A DNA stretch of 64,000 bases from Azospirillum halopraeferens DSM 3675 (GTDB lineage: Bacteria; Pseudomonadota; Alphaproteobacteria; Azospirillales; Azospirillaceae), in NCBI RefSeq assembly GCF_000429625.1, contig NZ_KE386927.1, positions 299,160 through 363,159 on the forward strand, read 5' to 3'. Each line of letters opens with the position of its first letter. The stretch's first letter is position 1. The notes beneath the pieces are model-generated. The model had not been told where the DNA came from. It was given only the letters and a program-made list of their open reading frames with translations, and made no database searches. The translations under genes were made by a program, and so were the position numbers. Below are positions 1-8,057 of the stretch, piece after piece.

Positions 1-498
<498 letters not shown>

Positions 499-506
499 GG
501 TCAATC

Positions 507-540
507 CGGCGATGATTCGGTGAAATCGGCGATGTTTCGG
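507..540 (+). promoter_or_regulatory. Direct-repeat candidate upstream activating site for PspF
   Basis: Two near-identical 14-mers, CGGCGATGATTCGG (507-520) and CGGCGATGTTTCGG (527-540), are repeated with a 20-bp period, about two helical turns. They lie 8 bp upstream of the pspF start and about 90-125 bp upstream of the sigma54 promoter. That is where an enhancer-binding protein controlling psp, and possibly its own gene, would bind. Assignment to PspF is inference. Confidence 0.5.
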
Positions 541-630
541 CTGGGCAGGCTATAGGGCGCCCCCCGGCCGGGTCAAGCCGGGCGGCCCGAACCCCGCGGA
601 ATCCGTGGCCGGCGGCGGTTGCCGGGCGGT

Positions 631-646
631 TGGCACGACGGTTGCT
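631..646 (+). promoter_or_regulatory. Sigma54 (-24/-12) promoter of the psp operon
   Basis: TGGCACGACGGTTGCT matches the sigma54 consensus TGGCACG-N4-TTGC(A/T). The GG (632-633) and GC (644-645) are separated by exactly 10 nt. Initiation is expected near 657, just before the AAGGAGG ribosome site at 661-667. The site lies between divergent pspF and the psp genes, as in other psp loci. Confidence 0.92.
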
Positions 647-673
647 TCATCCGGGGCAACAAGGAGGCCCGCA

Positions 674-829
674 ATGAGCGACGATTTCTACCGCACCCAC
701 CGCAGCGCCGGCGCGGATCGGTCCATGTCCGATACGATGTCGCGCCTGCGCGCCTATCTGGCCGGCCGGTCGTCGGAGACCTGGCTGTTCTTCTTCGCCG
801 GCATCGTGGTCGGCGCGATCCTGGGCTGA
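674..829 (+). CDS. Small single-span membrane protein, first gene of the psp operon
   Basis: 51-residue protein starting at ATG 674, seven nt after a strong AAGGAGG at 661-667. The N-terminal half is hydrophilic (MSDDFYRTHRSAG...). The C-terminal end is one hydrophobic segment, ETWLFFFAGIVVGAILG, suggesting a C-tail-anchored inner-membrane peptide. It is the first gene after the sigma54 promoter and is followed by pspA after 44 nt, so it should be co-induced with the psp response. It is not PspB (present separately), PspD or PspE by sequence. No function is recognised; a membrane partner or stress-sensing role is inference from position. Confidence 0.75.
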   Translation: MSDDFYRTHRSAGADRSMSDTMSRLRAYLAGRSSETWLFFFAGIVVGAILG

Positions 830-873
830 CCGGCCCCGCGCCTTCGCCCCGCCCTGACAAGGACCCGAGATCC

Positions 874-1548
874 ATGAGCATCTTTTCCCGCCTGACCGAC
901 ATCATCCAGTCCAACCTCAACGCGCTGCTCGACCGGGCCGAAGATCCGGAGAAGCTGATCCGCCTGATCATCCAGGAGATGGAGGACACGCTGGTCGAGG
1001 TGCGCTCTTCCACCGTCAAGATCATCGCGGAGAAGAAGGAGATCGAGCGCCGCATCGCCGACCTCACCCGCGAGCGGGACGAGTGGGAGCGCAAGGCCGA
1101 GATCGCGCTGACCCGCGACCGTGAGGATCTGGCCAAGGGCGCCCTGTCCGCGAAGGCCAGGGTTGCGGAACAGGTCGACACCCTGTCGCGCCAGCTCGCC
1201 CAGGTGGACGAGGCGCTGGGCAAGGCCAACGACGACATCACCCGCCTGCAGGCCAAGCTGAACGACGCCAAGACCCGTGAGAAGGCGCTGATCGCCCGCT
1301 CGCAGACCGCGGCCAACCGCGTGAAGGTGCGCGAGAAGCTGAACGACGGCCGCATCAACGACGCGCTTGCCCGCTTCGAGCAGGTGGAACGCAACCTCGA
1401 CGAGCTGGAAGGCCGTGTCGACGCCTACGACGTCGGCCGCACCAAGTCCCTGTCCGAGGAGATCGCCGAGCTGGAGGCCGAGCACAAGATGGACGAGGAA
1501 CTGGCCGCCCTGAAGGCCCGCATCGCCGCCCGCAAGGCGGAACGGTAG
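874..1548 (+). CDS. pspA: Phage shock protein A (PspA/IM30 family)
   Basis: ESCRT-III-like peripheral membrane protein that coats and stabilises stressed inner membrane and, in resting cells, binds and inhibits PspF. The 224-aa product starts MSIFSRLTDIIQSNLNALLDRAEDPEKLI, the typical N-terminal amphipathic helix and first helix. The rest is almost entirely charged coiled coil (about residues 25-222), as in the family, and the length matches E. coli PspA (222 aa). Third element of the sigma54 unit after the small membrane ORF, and followed by pspB 77 nt downstream. Confidence 0.96.
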   Translation: MSIFSRLTDIIQSNLNALLDRAEDPEKLIRLIIQEMEDTLVEVRSSTVKIIAEKKEIERRIADLTRERDEWERKAEIALTRDREDLAKGALSAKARVAEQVDTLSRQLAQVDEALGKANDDITRLQAKLNDAKTREKALIARSQTAANRVKVREKLNDGRINDALARFEQVERNLDELEGRVDAYDVGRTKSLSEEIAELEAEHKMDEELAALKARIAARKAER

Positions 1549-1628
1549 GATGGCACGGGCGGGCGGGGGGTGCCGCCCCCCGCCCGCACCGTCGATCGAC
1601 GATCACCGGACGAAAGGACTGACCTGTG

Positions 1629-1859
1629 ATGAGCGGCTTCGGTGTCTTCGTGCTGGGGGTGCTGTTCGTCGTCGTGGTGATGCCCCTGTGGATCATCTTC
1701 CACTACATCACCCGCTGGCGCTCCGCCCGTGGCCTGTCGGCGCAGGACGAACGCCTGCTGGCCGAACTGTGGGAAACCGCCAACCGCATGGAAGGGCGCA
1801 TCCACGCGCTGGAGCGCGTGCTCGACGCCGAGGCGCCGAACTGGCGCAGCAAGGTCTGA
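1629..1859 (+). CDS. pspB: Phage shock protein B
   Basis: 76-aa membrane protein that acts with PspC to sense envelope stress and release PspF from PspA. There is one N-terminal transmembrane segment (VFVLGVLFVVVVMPLWIIFHY) followed by a cytoplasmic helix (LSAQDERLLAELWETANRMEGRIHALERVLD), the classic PspB pattern including the ER(V/I)LD end. The start is ATG 1629; a GTG directly before it at 1626 is possible but would only add one residue. The stop codon lies inside the left arm of a large hairpin (1858-1892). Confidence 0.92.
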   Translation: MSGFGVFVLGVLFVVVVMPLWIIFHYITRWRSARGLSAQDERLLAELWETANRMEGRIHALERVLDAEAPNWRSKV

Positions 1860-1972
1860 TACCGACGGCACCTGAAGGGTGCCGTCGGTATCACCCTCTC
1901 GATCAATGCCCGGGCATTGATCTGCCGGGTTTCACGGCCCGAAAATGATGGAAGTGATCATTGTCCGGCCGT
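1858..1972. repeat. Three-hairpin intergenic repeat element, copy 1 (inside the psp operon)
   Basis: 115-nt element filling the pspB-pspC gap. Hairpin 1: perfect 15-bp stem, GATACCGACGGCACC (1858-1872) with its complement at 1878-1892, loop TGAAG; the left arm covers the last two bases of the pspB stop codon. Hairpin 2: a perfect 22-bp palindrome at 1901-1922 built on GATCAATGC. Hairpin 3: ACGGCC (1934-1939) pairing with GGCCGT (1967-1972), with an inner ATGAT/ATCAT pair. A second copy with the same order of hairpins is at 44780-44893. In the psp transcript it could attenuate or stabilise mRNA and lower pspC relative to pspAB. No transposase or target duplication is visible at this copy. Confidence 0.85.
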
Positions 1973-1987
1973 AAGAGGAGAGCAGCG

Positions 1988-2389
1988 ATGACCAACCCGT
2001 CACCGTACGATTCCCCCAACCCCCACCGTCTCTACCGCATCCCGGAGGACGGCTACGTCGCCGGCGTGTGCGCCGGCGTGGCCGACTATTTCGGCGTGCA
2101 GCCGTTCCTGGTGCGCCTGGCGGTCATCGTCGGCGTGTTCGCCTTCACGCCGCTGGTGCTCCCCGCCTATGTGGTGGCGGCGCTCGCCCTGCCGCGGCGC
2201 CCGGCGCAGGTGTACCGCACGCCGGAGGAAGAGGTGTTCTGGCGCTCCGTCACCACCAAGCCGGACCGCACGCTGGCCGGCCTGTCGCACCGCTTCCGCG
2301 ACTTCGAGAAGCGCATCGGCACCATGGAGACCTACGTGACCTCCGAGGAGCGCACGCTGAACCGGGCCATCCGCGATCTCGACCGCTGA
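1988..2389 (+). CDS. pspC: Phage shock protein C (PspC domain)
   Basis: 133-aa inner-membrane protein. The PspC domain lies at about residues 14-70: RLYRIPEDGYVAGVCAGVADYFGVQPFLVRL, followed by a hydrophobic span (AVIVGVFAFTPLVLPAYVVAALAL). The charged C-terminal part (EEEVFWRSVTTKP...RFRDFEKRIGTMETYVTSEE) is likely a short coiled coil. The ATG at 1988 is chosen because AGAGGAGA (1974-1981) precedes it; an upstream in-frame TTG at 1961 lies inside the hairpin element. With PspB it forms the membrane sensor acting on PspA-PspF. Last gene of the psp unit and convergent with the small gene ending at 2402. Confidence 0.93.
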   Translation: MTNPSPYDSPNPHRLYRIPEDGYVAGVCAGVADYFGVQPFLVRLAVIVGVFAFTPLVLPAYVVAALALPRRPAQVYRTPEEEVFWRSVTTKPDRTLAGLSHRFRDFEKRIGTMETYVTSEERTLNRAIRDLDR

Positions 2390-2401
2390 GCCCCGCCGGC
2401 G

Positions 2402-2542
2402 TTACCGGCGCGGCGTGCGGCGGCGGCCGTCGCGGGGGCGGATGCGGATGCGGATCGGGATGCGGCGGCCGGCGTTCGCCTGCACCACGGCCCCCACCGC
2501 CAGTGCCAGCGCCATCGTCAGGACGAGCAGATCAGTTTCCAT
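2402..2542 (-). CDS. Small membrane protein with Arg-rich tail
   Basis: 46-residue ORF, ATG at 2540-2542, preceded on the minus strand by a clear AGGAGG. The N-terminus is one hydrophobic segment (LLVLTMALALAVGAVVQANA), either a membrane anchor or a signal peptide with a possible cleavage at ANA. The tail is very basic (RRIPIRIRIRPRDGRRRTPRR). Third in a minus-strand series after the two coiled-coil membrane proteins (3703-2620), 77 nt downstream. It could be a membrane-anchored peptide contacting phospholipid or nucleic acid. No family is recognised. Confidence 0.6.
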   Translation of the reverse strand: METDLLVLTMALALAVGAVVQANAGRRIPIRIRIRPRDGRRRTPRR

Positions 2543-2619
2543 GGGTCGGTCCTCCTGATGGGTATAACGACCGTGAACCGAAAGCGTCGAAGGCCGGCTG
2601 CGGCGCAATGGGGGTAGCC

Positions 2620-3135
2620 TCAGCCTTCGTGCCGCGCCACCCCCTGGATGTAGAAGCCCTTGTGCTCGGGATAGCGGGCCAGGGCCTTTTCCCGCGCCTT
2701 GCGTTCGTCCAGCGCCCAGACGACAAAGCGGCGGCCGTTCTTCCACGCCTTCAGCGCCGTCTTCTCCAGGCCGGGGTTGACGCGGGTCCCGTACTCCAGG
2801 TTGGCGATGCGCACGATCCACGAGAGATCGCTGGGCGTGCGCCGGTCGTCCAGCACGTACAGCCGCCGTTCCGCCGCGTTGGTCGCCGCCAGCCGTTCCT
2901 CCAGCTCCTCGCAGGCCAGCTCGACGGAGCGCCGGCGCCGTTTCGTCTCGCGGATCTCGCGGGCCAGGTCCAGGGTGGTGCGTGCGGCGCGGCGGATGCG
3001 GTCCACCTGCGCCTTCTTGCGCACCGCGGCCCTGGCCACCGTCTCCTCGGTGGCGGCCAGGCGGCGGAACGCCTGGCGCAGCCCGATGCCCAGGGTGGCA
3101 AGGGTCACGGCGGCGACGAAGACGAAGGTCATCAT
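2620..3135 (-). CDS. Membrane-anchored coiled-coil protein of unknown function (paralog of the 3149-3703 gene)
   Basis: 171 aa, opening with two ATGs (3135, 3132) after a GAGGAT ribosome site. There is one N-terminal transmembrane segment (TFVFVAAVTLATLGIGL), then a charged helical stretch (about residues 25-95, with AAVRKKAQVDRIRRAARTTL). A C-terminal domain includes WIVRIANLEYGTRVNPG, VVWALDERKAREKALARYP and GFYIQGV. The C-terminal domain resembles that of the upstream neighbour (VWAxxxxxARKxxxxRYPxxxGY), so the two look like a tandem duplication. Thirteen nt separate them, indicating one transcript. It is encoded beside the psp operon; no function is assigned. Confidence 0.7.
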   Translation of the reverse strand: MMTFVFVAAVTLATLGIGLRQAFRRLAATEETVARAAVRKKAQVDRIRRAARTTLDLAREIRETKRRRRSVELACEELEERLAATNAAERRLYVLDDRRTPSDLSWIVRIANLEYGTRVNPGLEKTALKAWKNGRRFVVWALDERKAREKALARYPEHKGFYIQGVARHEG

Positions 3136-3148
3136 GGGGTCACCATCC

Positions 3149-3703
3149 TCAGGCGGCCCCCTTGACCGGCGGCCCGGCGCCGTACTGCTGGATGCGCGTC
3201 ACGGCGTAGCCGAACGACTGGGGATAGCGCCGCTCGATCTCCTTGCGCGCCTCGGGAAGGCCGGCGGCCCAGACCTCCACGGTCTGCGGCTGCGCCCAGC
3301 TCGGGTCGATGGTGGCGCTGGGGCCGGTGCCGGTGCCCACGTACTTGTTGACCACCAGCGCTACGAAGCAGGGGCTTCCCGCCACCTCGTCGCCGATCAG
3401 CCGGATGACGGGTTCGCCGCCGCGCAGGGTGTCGGACAGGCGGCGGTCGAGCTGCTGGCGGCGCATGATCGCCTCCTGCACCGCGGCGTCGGCCGCCTTC
3501 AGTTCGGCCAGCCGCTCGGTCCGGCGCGCCTCCAGCCCCTGTTCCAGCCGGGCCCGACGGGCGAGCACGTCGCGGATGCCGACCAGACCGTAGCGGCGCT
3601 CGATGCGCCGCTCGCCGATGATGACGACCGCCTTGGCGATGCCCAGCGCGACCACAGAGAACGACAGGGCGAGAATGATGGCCTGCGTGTAGGTCTGCCA
3701 CAT
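3149..3703 (-). CDS. Membrane-anchored coiled-coil protein of unknown function (first of two tandem paralogs)
   Basis: 184 aa from ATG at 3701-3703 (MWQTYTQAII). It has one N-terminal transmembrane segment (AIILALSFSVVALGIAKAVVII), a charged helical region (about residues 30-100, with RRARLEQGLEARRTERLAEL) and a C-terminal domain (FVALVVNKYVGTGTGPS, VEVWAAGLPEARKEIERRYPQSFGYAV). The topology and the VWA...ARK...RYP...GY pattern recur in the downstream gene. I do not recognise the family. The predicted architecture is a membrane anchor, a helical stalk and a small globular domain. Confidence 0.7.
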   Translation of the reverse strand: MWQTYTQAIILALSFSVVALGIAKAVVIIGERRIERRYGLVGIRDVLARRARLEQGLEARRTERLAELKAADAAVQEAIMRRQQLDRRLSDTLRGGEPVIRLIGDEVAGSPCFVALVVNKYVGTGTGPSATIDPSWAQPQTVEVWAAGLPEARKEIERRYPQSFGYAVTRIQQYGAGPPVKGAA

Positions 3704-3870
3704 GCTGCGAACCCGAGCCGATGACTGCGATGCCGGAAGAGGTAGCCCCGAAAAGCCCACGCTGCAATGGTTCCGGAGATAGAGGCCGACGGCGGAACCT
3801 CCGCCGCGGGTGCGCGGTTGGCAGGCAGGCAAGCTGATCCGACCAGCGACCCCGAACCACGGAGGACACC

Positions 3871-4317
3871 ATGCGGCGCACCCTTCTGTTCACCACCGCG
3901 GCGGCCTTCCTGCTGGGCGCCGCCCCGGCGGCCCTGGCCGACAACGCCGCCGGCACCGCCGCAAGCCCGGCCGGCAGCGCCGCCGCCGACACCGCGGCGA
4001 CGGCGTCCGACGAGGGCAGCCTGCTGGCCCTGGAGGGCATGCTCGGCCGCGAGGTCACGGGCAGCGACGGCAACACGCTGGGCCGCGTCAGCGACGTCAT
4101 CCTCGACGCCGAGACCGAGCGGGCCAAGGTGGCGGTGATCGAGACCGAGGAGGCCGGCAAGTCCATCGCCGTCGACTACACGCTGCTCGACGTGGCAGAG
4201 GACCGGATCACCGCCCGCACCGTGACGCGGGACCAGGTGGCGGAGATGCCGGCCTTCGACTACGACGACAGCATGATCTCCCTGGGCCGAAAGGGGGAAG
4301 CCGCGCCGGCACAGTGA
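3871..4317 (+). CDS. Periplasmic PRC-barrel domain protein
   Basis: 148 aa with a signal peptide (MRRTLLFTTAAAFLLGAAPAALA, cleavage after ALA about residue 24), then an Ala/Ser/Thr-rich linker to about residue 48. A PRC-barrel-like domain follows (LEGMLGREVTGSDGNTLGRVSDVILDAE ... AVIETEEAGKSIAVDYTLL). Such domains bind protein or small-molecule partners and often occur in secreted stress-related proteins. ATG 3871 follows GGAGGAC at 3861-3867. It sits between the membrane-protein pair (divergent) and the oxidase operon; a direct link to either is not shown. Confidence 0.82.
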   Translation: MRRTLLFTTAAAFLLGAAPAALADNAAGTAASPAGSAAADTAATASDEGSLLALEGMLGREVTGSDGNTLGRVSDVILDAETERAKVAVIETEEAGKSIAVDYTLLDVAEDRITARTVTRDQVAEMPAFDYDDSMISLGRKGEAAPAQ

Positions 4318-4448
4318 CGGTGCACGCCGGGTGCGGCGGCCGGCCGCGGACGCGAACCGGTGGAACGAAGCCGTGAGCTGAGCCGTTACCCCCGCGGTTG
4401 ACCGCGCCCGCGGTCCGCTCCCCGCCTCGACGCCTCCGGAGGACGACC

Positions 4449-5495
4449 GTGGCCAGCCGCCCCCGCCGCCCGCCGCTCCGACCGCCCGCCCGCCGCCCCG
4501 CCGCGATGATCGCGGCGGCGGCCCCGGCGTTTCTGCTGTCCGCCTGCGGCGGCTCCCAGTCGGCGCTGCACCCCGCCGGCACCGCGGCGCGCGACATCTT
4601 CGAAATCACCCTGGTCCTGTTCATCGGCGGCGCCCTCATCTTCGTCGGCGTCATGGCCATCGCCGCCTATGCCGTGCTGGCGCGGCCGGAGCGCTTCCGC
4701 GGCGGCATCGGCTGGATCCTCGGCGGCGGCGTCGCCTTCCCCGTGGTCGTGCTGTTCGCCCTTCAGGTCTACGAATTCGCCATGACCCGGCGCATCGTCG
4801 CCGCCGGCACCCCGGTGGACCTGACCATCGAGGTCACCGGCGTGATGTGGTGGTGGGACGTGCGCTACCCCGACGCCGGGCGCGGGCTCGACGGGGTCGA
4901 CGGGAATCGCGAGCTTCGCACGGCCAACGAGATCGTGGTGCCCGCCGGCCGGCGGGTGGAGTTCGTGCTGACCACCCGCGACGTGATCCACAGCTTCTGG
5001 ATGCCGACGCTGGCCGGCAAGCTCGACATGATCCCCGGCCACGTCAACCGCCTCACCCTGGTCGCCGACACCCCCGGCGTCTACCGCGGCCAGTGCGCCG
5101 AGTTCTGCGGGGCCCAGCACGCCCTGATGGCCTTCGACGTGATCGTGCTGGAGCCGGACGCCTTCGACGCCTGGGTCCGCCACCGCCTGCAACCGCCGGC
5201 GGAACCCCGGGACGAGCTGGCGGCGCGCGGCCGCGACGCCTTCCTGGAAGCCGGCTGCGGCGCCTGCCACGCCGTGCGCGGCACCCCCGCCACCGGGACG
5301 CTCGGGCCGGACCTGACCCACGTGGGCAGCCGGCTGACGCTGGGGGCCGGCGTGTTCCCCAATTCGGTCGGCGCCCTGGCCGGCTGGATCGCGAGCGCCC
5401 GGCATCTGAAGCCGGAGAACCGCATGCCCTCGTTCGACGTGCTGGACGGCGTCACGCTGCGCGCCATCGCCGCCTACCTCGCGGAGCTGAAATGA
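4449..5495 (+). CDS. ctaC: Cytochrome c oxidase subunit II with C-terminal cytochrome c domain (CtaC/CoxB, caa3-like)
   Basis: Receives electrons for an aa3/caa3-type oxidase. The start chosen is GTG 4449, five nt after GGAGGA; TTG 4398 and ATG 4506 are alternatives. Lipoprotein signal ending LLSAC (Cys about residue 34), then two transmembrane helices. The cupredoxin domain has VIHSFWMP and the CuA ligand set C-A-E-F-C-G-A-Q-H-A-L-M. A fused class I cytochrome c domain follows (CGACH haem site, NRMPSF axial Met region). 348 aa. The last four bases (ATGA) overlap the next gene, so translation is probably coupled. Confidence 0.93.
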   Translation: MASRPRRPPLRPPARRPAAMIAAAAPAFLLSACGGSQSALHPAGTAARDIFEITLVLFIGGALIFVGVMAIAAYAVLARPERFRGGIGWILGGGVAFPVVVLFALQVYEFAMTRRIVAAGTPVDLTIEVTGVMWWWDVRYPDAGRGLDGVDGNRELRTANEIVVPAGRRVEFVLTTRDVIHSFWMPTLAGKLDMIPGHVNRLTLVADTPGVYRGQCAEFCGAQHALMAFDVIVLEPDAFDAWVRHRLQPPAEPRDELAARGRDAFLEAGCGACHAVRGTPATGTLGPDLTHVGSRLTLGAGVFPNSVGALAGWIASARHLKPENRMPSFDVLDGVTLRAIAAYLAELK

Positions 5496-8050
5496 CCGAA
5501 CGCGGCGACGAATCCGCGGTGCCCCTGCCGCCGCCCGGCACCCTGGCCAACCCCGGGCCGCGCCCGCCGGAGGAGCTGCAACGGCTGGAACGGGCCTGGG
5601 CGTGCCCGACCGGCTGGCGCTTCCTGACGGTCGTCAACAACTCCTACGTCGGTGTGATCTACATCGGCACGGCCATGCTGTTCTTCGTCCTGGCGGGCAT
5701 CCTGGGGTTGCTGATCCGGGTGCAACTGGCGGTGCCGGAGAACGATCTGATCGGTCACGCCGCCTTCAACCAGTACTTCACCGTTCACGGCACGGCGATG
5801 ATGTTCCTGTTCGCCGTGCCGATGATGGAGGCGTTCGGCGTCTATCTGCTGCCGGCCATCCTGGGGGCCCGCGACCTGCCCTTTCCGCGCCTGTCGGCGT
5901 ACGCGTACTGGACCTACCTGATCGGCGGCCTGGCCTTCTTCGCGTCGCTGCTGTTCCGCCTGGCGCCGGACGGCGGCTGGTTCATGTACCCGCCGCTCAC
6001 CTCCTACGTCTTCTCGCCCGACGTCAACGCCGACATCTGGCTGCTGGGCATCGGCTTCATCGAGATCGCCGCCATCGCCGGCGCCATCGAGATGGTGGTG
6101 GGGGTCCTGCGCACCCGGGCACCCGGCATGTCGCTGGACAAGATGCCCATCTACGCCTGGGCCCTGCTGGTGCTGGCGGGCATGATCATCTTCGCCTTCC
6201 CCGCCATCATCGTCGCCACCATCCTGCTGGAACTGGAGCGCGCCTTCCACTGGCCCTTCTTCATGGCGGAGAAGGGCGGCGACCCGCTGCTGTGGCAGCA
6301 CCTGTTCTGGTTCTTCGGCCACCCCGAGGTCTACATCATCTTCCTGCCGGCCGCCGGCCTGGTGTCGCTGATGGTGCCGGCGCTGGCCCGCCACCCGCTG
6401 GTCGGCTACCGCTGGATCGTGCTGGCCATCGTGGGCACCGGGTTCATCAGCTTCGGGCTGTGGGTGCACCACATGTTCACCACCGGCATCCCCACCCTGT
6501 CGCTCGCCTTCTTCTCCGCCGCCAGCATGGCGGTGTCGGTGCCCAGCGGCATCCAGGTCTTTTCCTGGATCGCCACTTTCGGGCGCGGGCGCATCACCTG
6601 GACGGTGCCGTCCCTGTTCATCCTGGGGTTCCTGTTCATCTTCGTGCTGGGCGGCCTCACCGGCGTCATGGTGGCGGTGATCCCCTTCGACTGGCAGGTG
6701 CACGACACCTATTTCGTGGTGGCGCACTTCCACTACGTGCTGATCGGCGGCATGGTGTTCCCGCTGTTCGCCGCCCTGTACTATTGGTGGCCGCAACTGA
6801 ACGGCCAGACCCTGTCGCACCGTCTGGGGGTGTGGGCGTTCGGGCTGATGTTCGCCGGCTTCAACATCGCCTTCTTCCCCATGCACCTCACCGGCCTGCT
6901 GGGCATGCCGCGGCGGGTCTACACCTATCCCGCCGGGCTGGGGTGGGAATGGCTGAACATGATTTCGACGCTGGGCGCCTTCATCCTGGCGGCGGGGGTG
7001 GCGCTGGTGCTGTTCGATATGCTCCGGCGCTTCGGCCTGCGCGGCCGGGTGGACGCCGACCCGTGGGACGCCGGTACCCTGGAATGGCTGCCGTCGGACA
7101 ACTACGGGACGCGCTCCATCCCCCTCGTCCACACCCGCGATCCCCTGTGGGAACAGCCGGACCTGGCCCGCCAGGTGGACGCCGGCCACCATTTCCTGCC
7201 GGGCCCGGTCACCGCGGCGGGGCGCGAGACGCTGATTACGAGCCCCCTCGACGCCCGACCGCAGTACGTCATGCGCCTGCCCGGCCCGACGTGGGTACCG
7301 CTGCTGGCGGCGGTGACCACGGCGGCCTTCTTCCTGCTGCTGGCGTTCAAGCTGGTGGCCATCGCCATCGTCGCGGGGGTGCTGACGGTGGTGCTGTACT
7401 GCGTGTGGATGTGGGGGTCCGACCAGGGGGAGGACGAGCCGCCGGTGGACATCGGCGCCGGCATCCGGTTGCCGGTGGACCGCAGCGGCCCGCAGTCCCA
7501 CTCCTGGTGGGGGGTGGTGACGCTGCTGCTGGTGGACGGCACCGGCTTCGCCGCGCTGGTCTGGTCCTACGTCTTCCTGTGGACGGTCAGCCCCGAGGTG
7601 TGGCCGGCCGGCGACGCCCGCATGGCGCCGCTGTGGTGGCTGGCCGCCGGAGCCGCCCTGTGGGTCGCCGCCGGCGGCTGCTTCGCGTGGGCGCGGCGCG
7701 CCCTGCGCCGCAACGCCCACGGAATGCTGCGCCTCGCCCTGCTGGCCGGGCTGGGGGTGATGGGTGCGGCCTATGCCGCCACCCTCTATCCGCAATGGGG
7801 TGTGGCCGGGCTGGATCCGACCGAGGACGCCTACGCCGCCATCGTCTTCGCCCTGCTGTCCTGGCAGGGGTTCCACGTGGGGGTGCTGACGGTGATGGTC
7901 CTCTACACGCTGGCGCGCTCGCTGAGCGGGCGGCTGCATGCGCAACGCCGGCTGACCTTCGACAACACGATGCTGATGTGGGGCTACATGGTGGGACAGG
8001 GGCTGGTGGTGATCGGGCTGATCCACCTGTTCCCCCGTGCGGTGGGGTAG
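5492..8050 (+). CDS. ctaD: Fused cytochrome c oxidase subunit I-III (CtaD-CtaE)
   Basis: Catalytic core of the oxidase, 852 aa. The COX1 part (about residues 1-610) shows the haem-ligand helix HGTAMMFLF, HPEVYIIFLP (CuB His and cross-linked Tyr), WVHHMFTTG (CuB His pair) and HDTYFVVAHFHYVLIGG (haem a3/a His). After a linker with two more hydrophobic segments (about residues 610-650), residues about 670-850 resemble COX3 (SHSWWGVVTLLLVDGTGFAALVWSY ... WQGFHVGVLTVMVLYTLARSL). Reads through as one ORF with no frameshift. It overlaps subunit II by four bases. No ctaB or ctaG assembly gene is in the window. Confidence 0.93.
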   Translation: MTERGDESAVPLPPPGTLANPGPRPPEELQRLERAWACPTGWRFLTVVNNSYVGVIYIGTAMLFFVLAGILGLLIRVQLAVPENDLIGHAAFNQYFTVHGTAMMFLFAVPMMEAFGVYLLPAILGARDLPFPRLSAYAYWTYLIGGLAFFASLLFRLAPDGGWFMYPPLTSYVFSPDVNADIWLLGIGFIEIAAIAGAIEMVVGVLRTRAPGMSLDKMPIYAWALLVLAGMIIFAFPAIIVATILLELERAFHWPFFMAEKGGDPLLWQHLFWFFGHPEVYIIFLPAAGLVSLMVPALARHPLVGYRWIVLAIVGTGFISFGLWVHHMFTTGIPTLSLAFFSAASMAVSVPSGIQVFSWIATFGRGRITWTVPSLFILGFLFIFVLGGLTGVMVAVIPFDWQVHDTYFVVAHFHYVLIGGMVFPLFAALYYWWPQLNGQTLSHRLGVWAFGLMFAGFNIAFFPMHLTGLLGMPRRVYTYPAGLGWEWLNMISTLGAFILAAGVALVLFDMLRRFGLRGRVDADPWDAGTLEWLPSDNYGTRSIPLVHTRDPLWEQPDLARQVDAGHHFLPGPVTAAGRETLITSPLDARPQYVMRLPGPTWVPLLAAVTTAAFFLLLAFKLVAIAIVAGVLTVVLYCVWMWGSDQGEDEPPVDIGAGIRLPVDRSGPQSHSWWGVVTLLLVDGTGFAALVWSYVFLWTVSPEVWPAGDARMAPLWWLAAGAALWVAAGGCFAWARRALRRNAHGMLRLALLAGLGVMGAAYAATLYPQWGVAGLDPTEDAYAAIVFALLSWQGFHVGVLTVMVLYTLARSLSGRLHAQRRLTFDNTMLMWGYMVGQGLVVIGLIHLFPRAVG

Positions 8051-8057
8051 GAACGCC

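Noticed and set aside
4398-4448. Upstream TTG start for the oxidase subunit II gene
   Set aside because: It adds 17 residues of Arg/Pro-rich text before the lipoprotein signal and lacks a good ribosome site; the GTG at 4449 has one.
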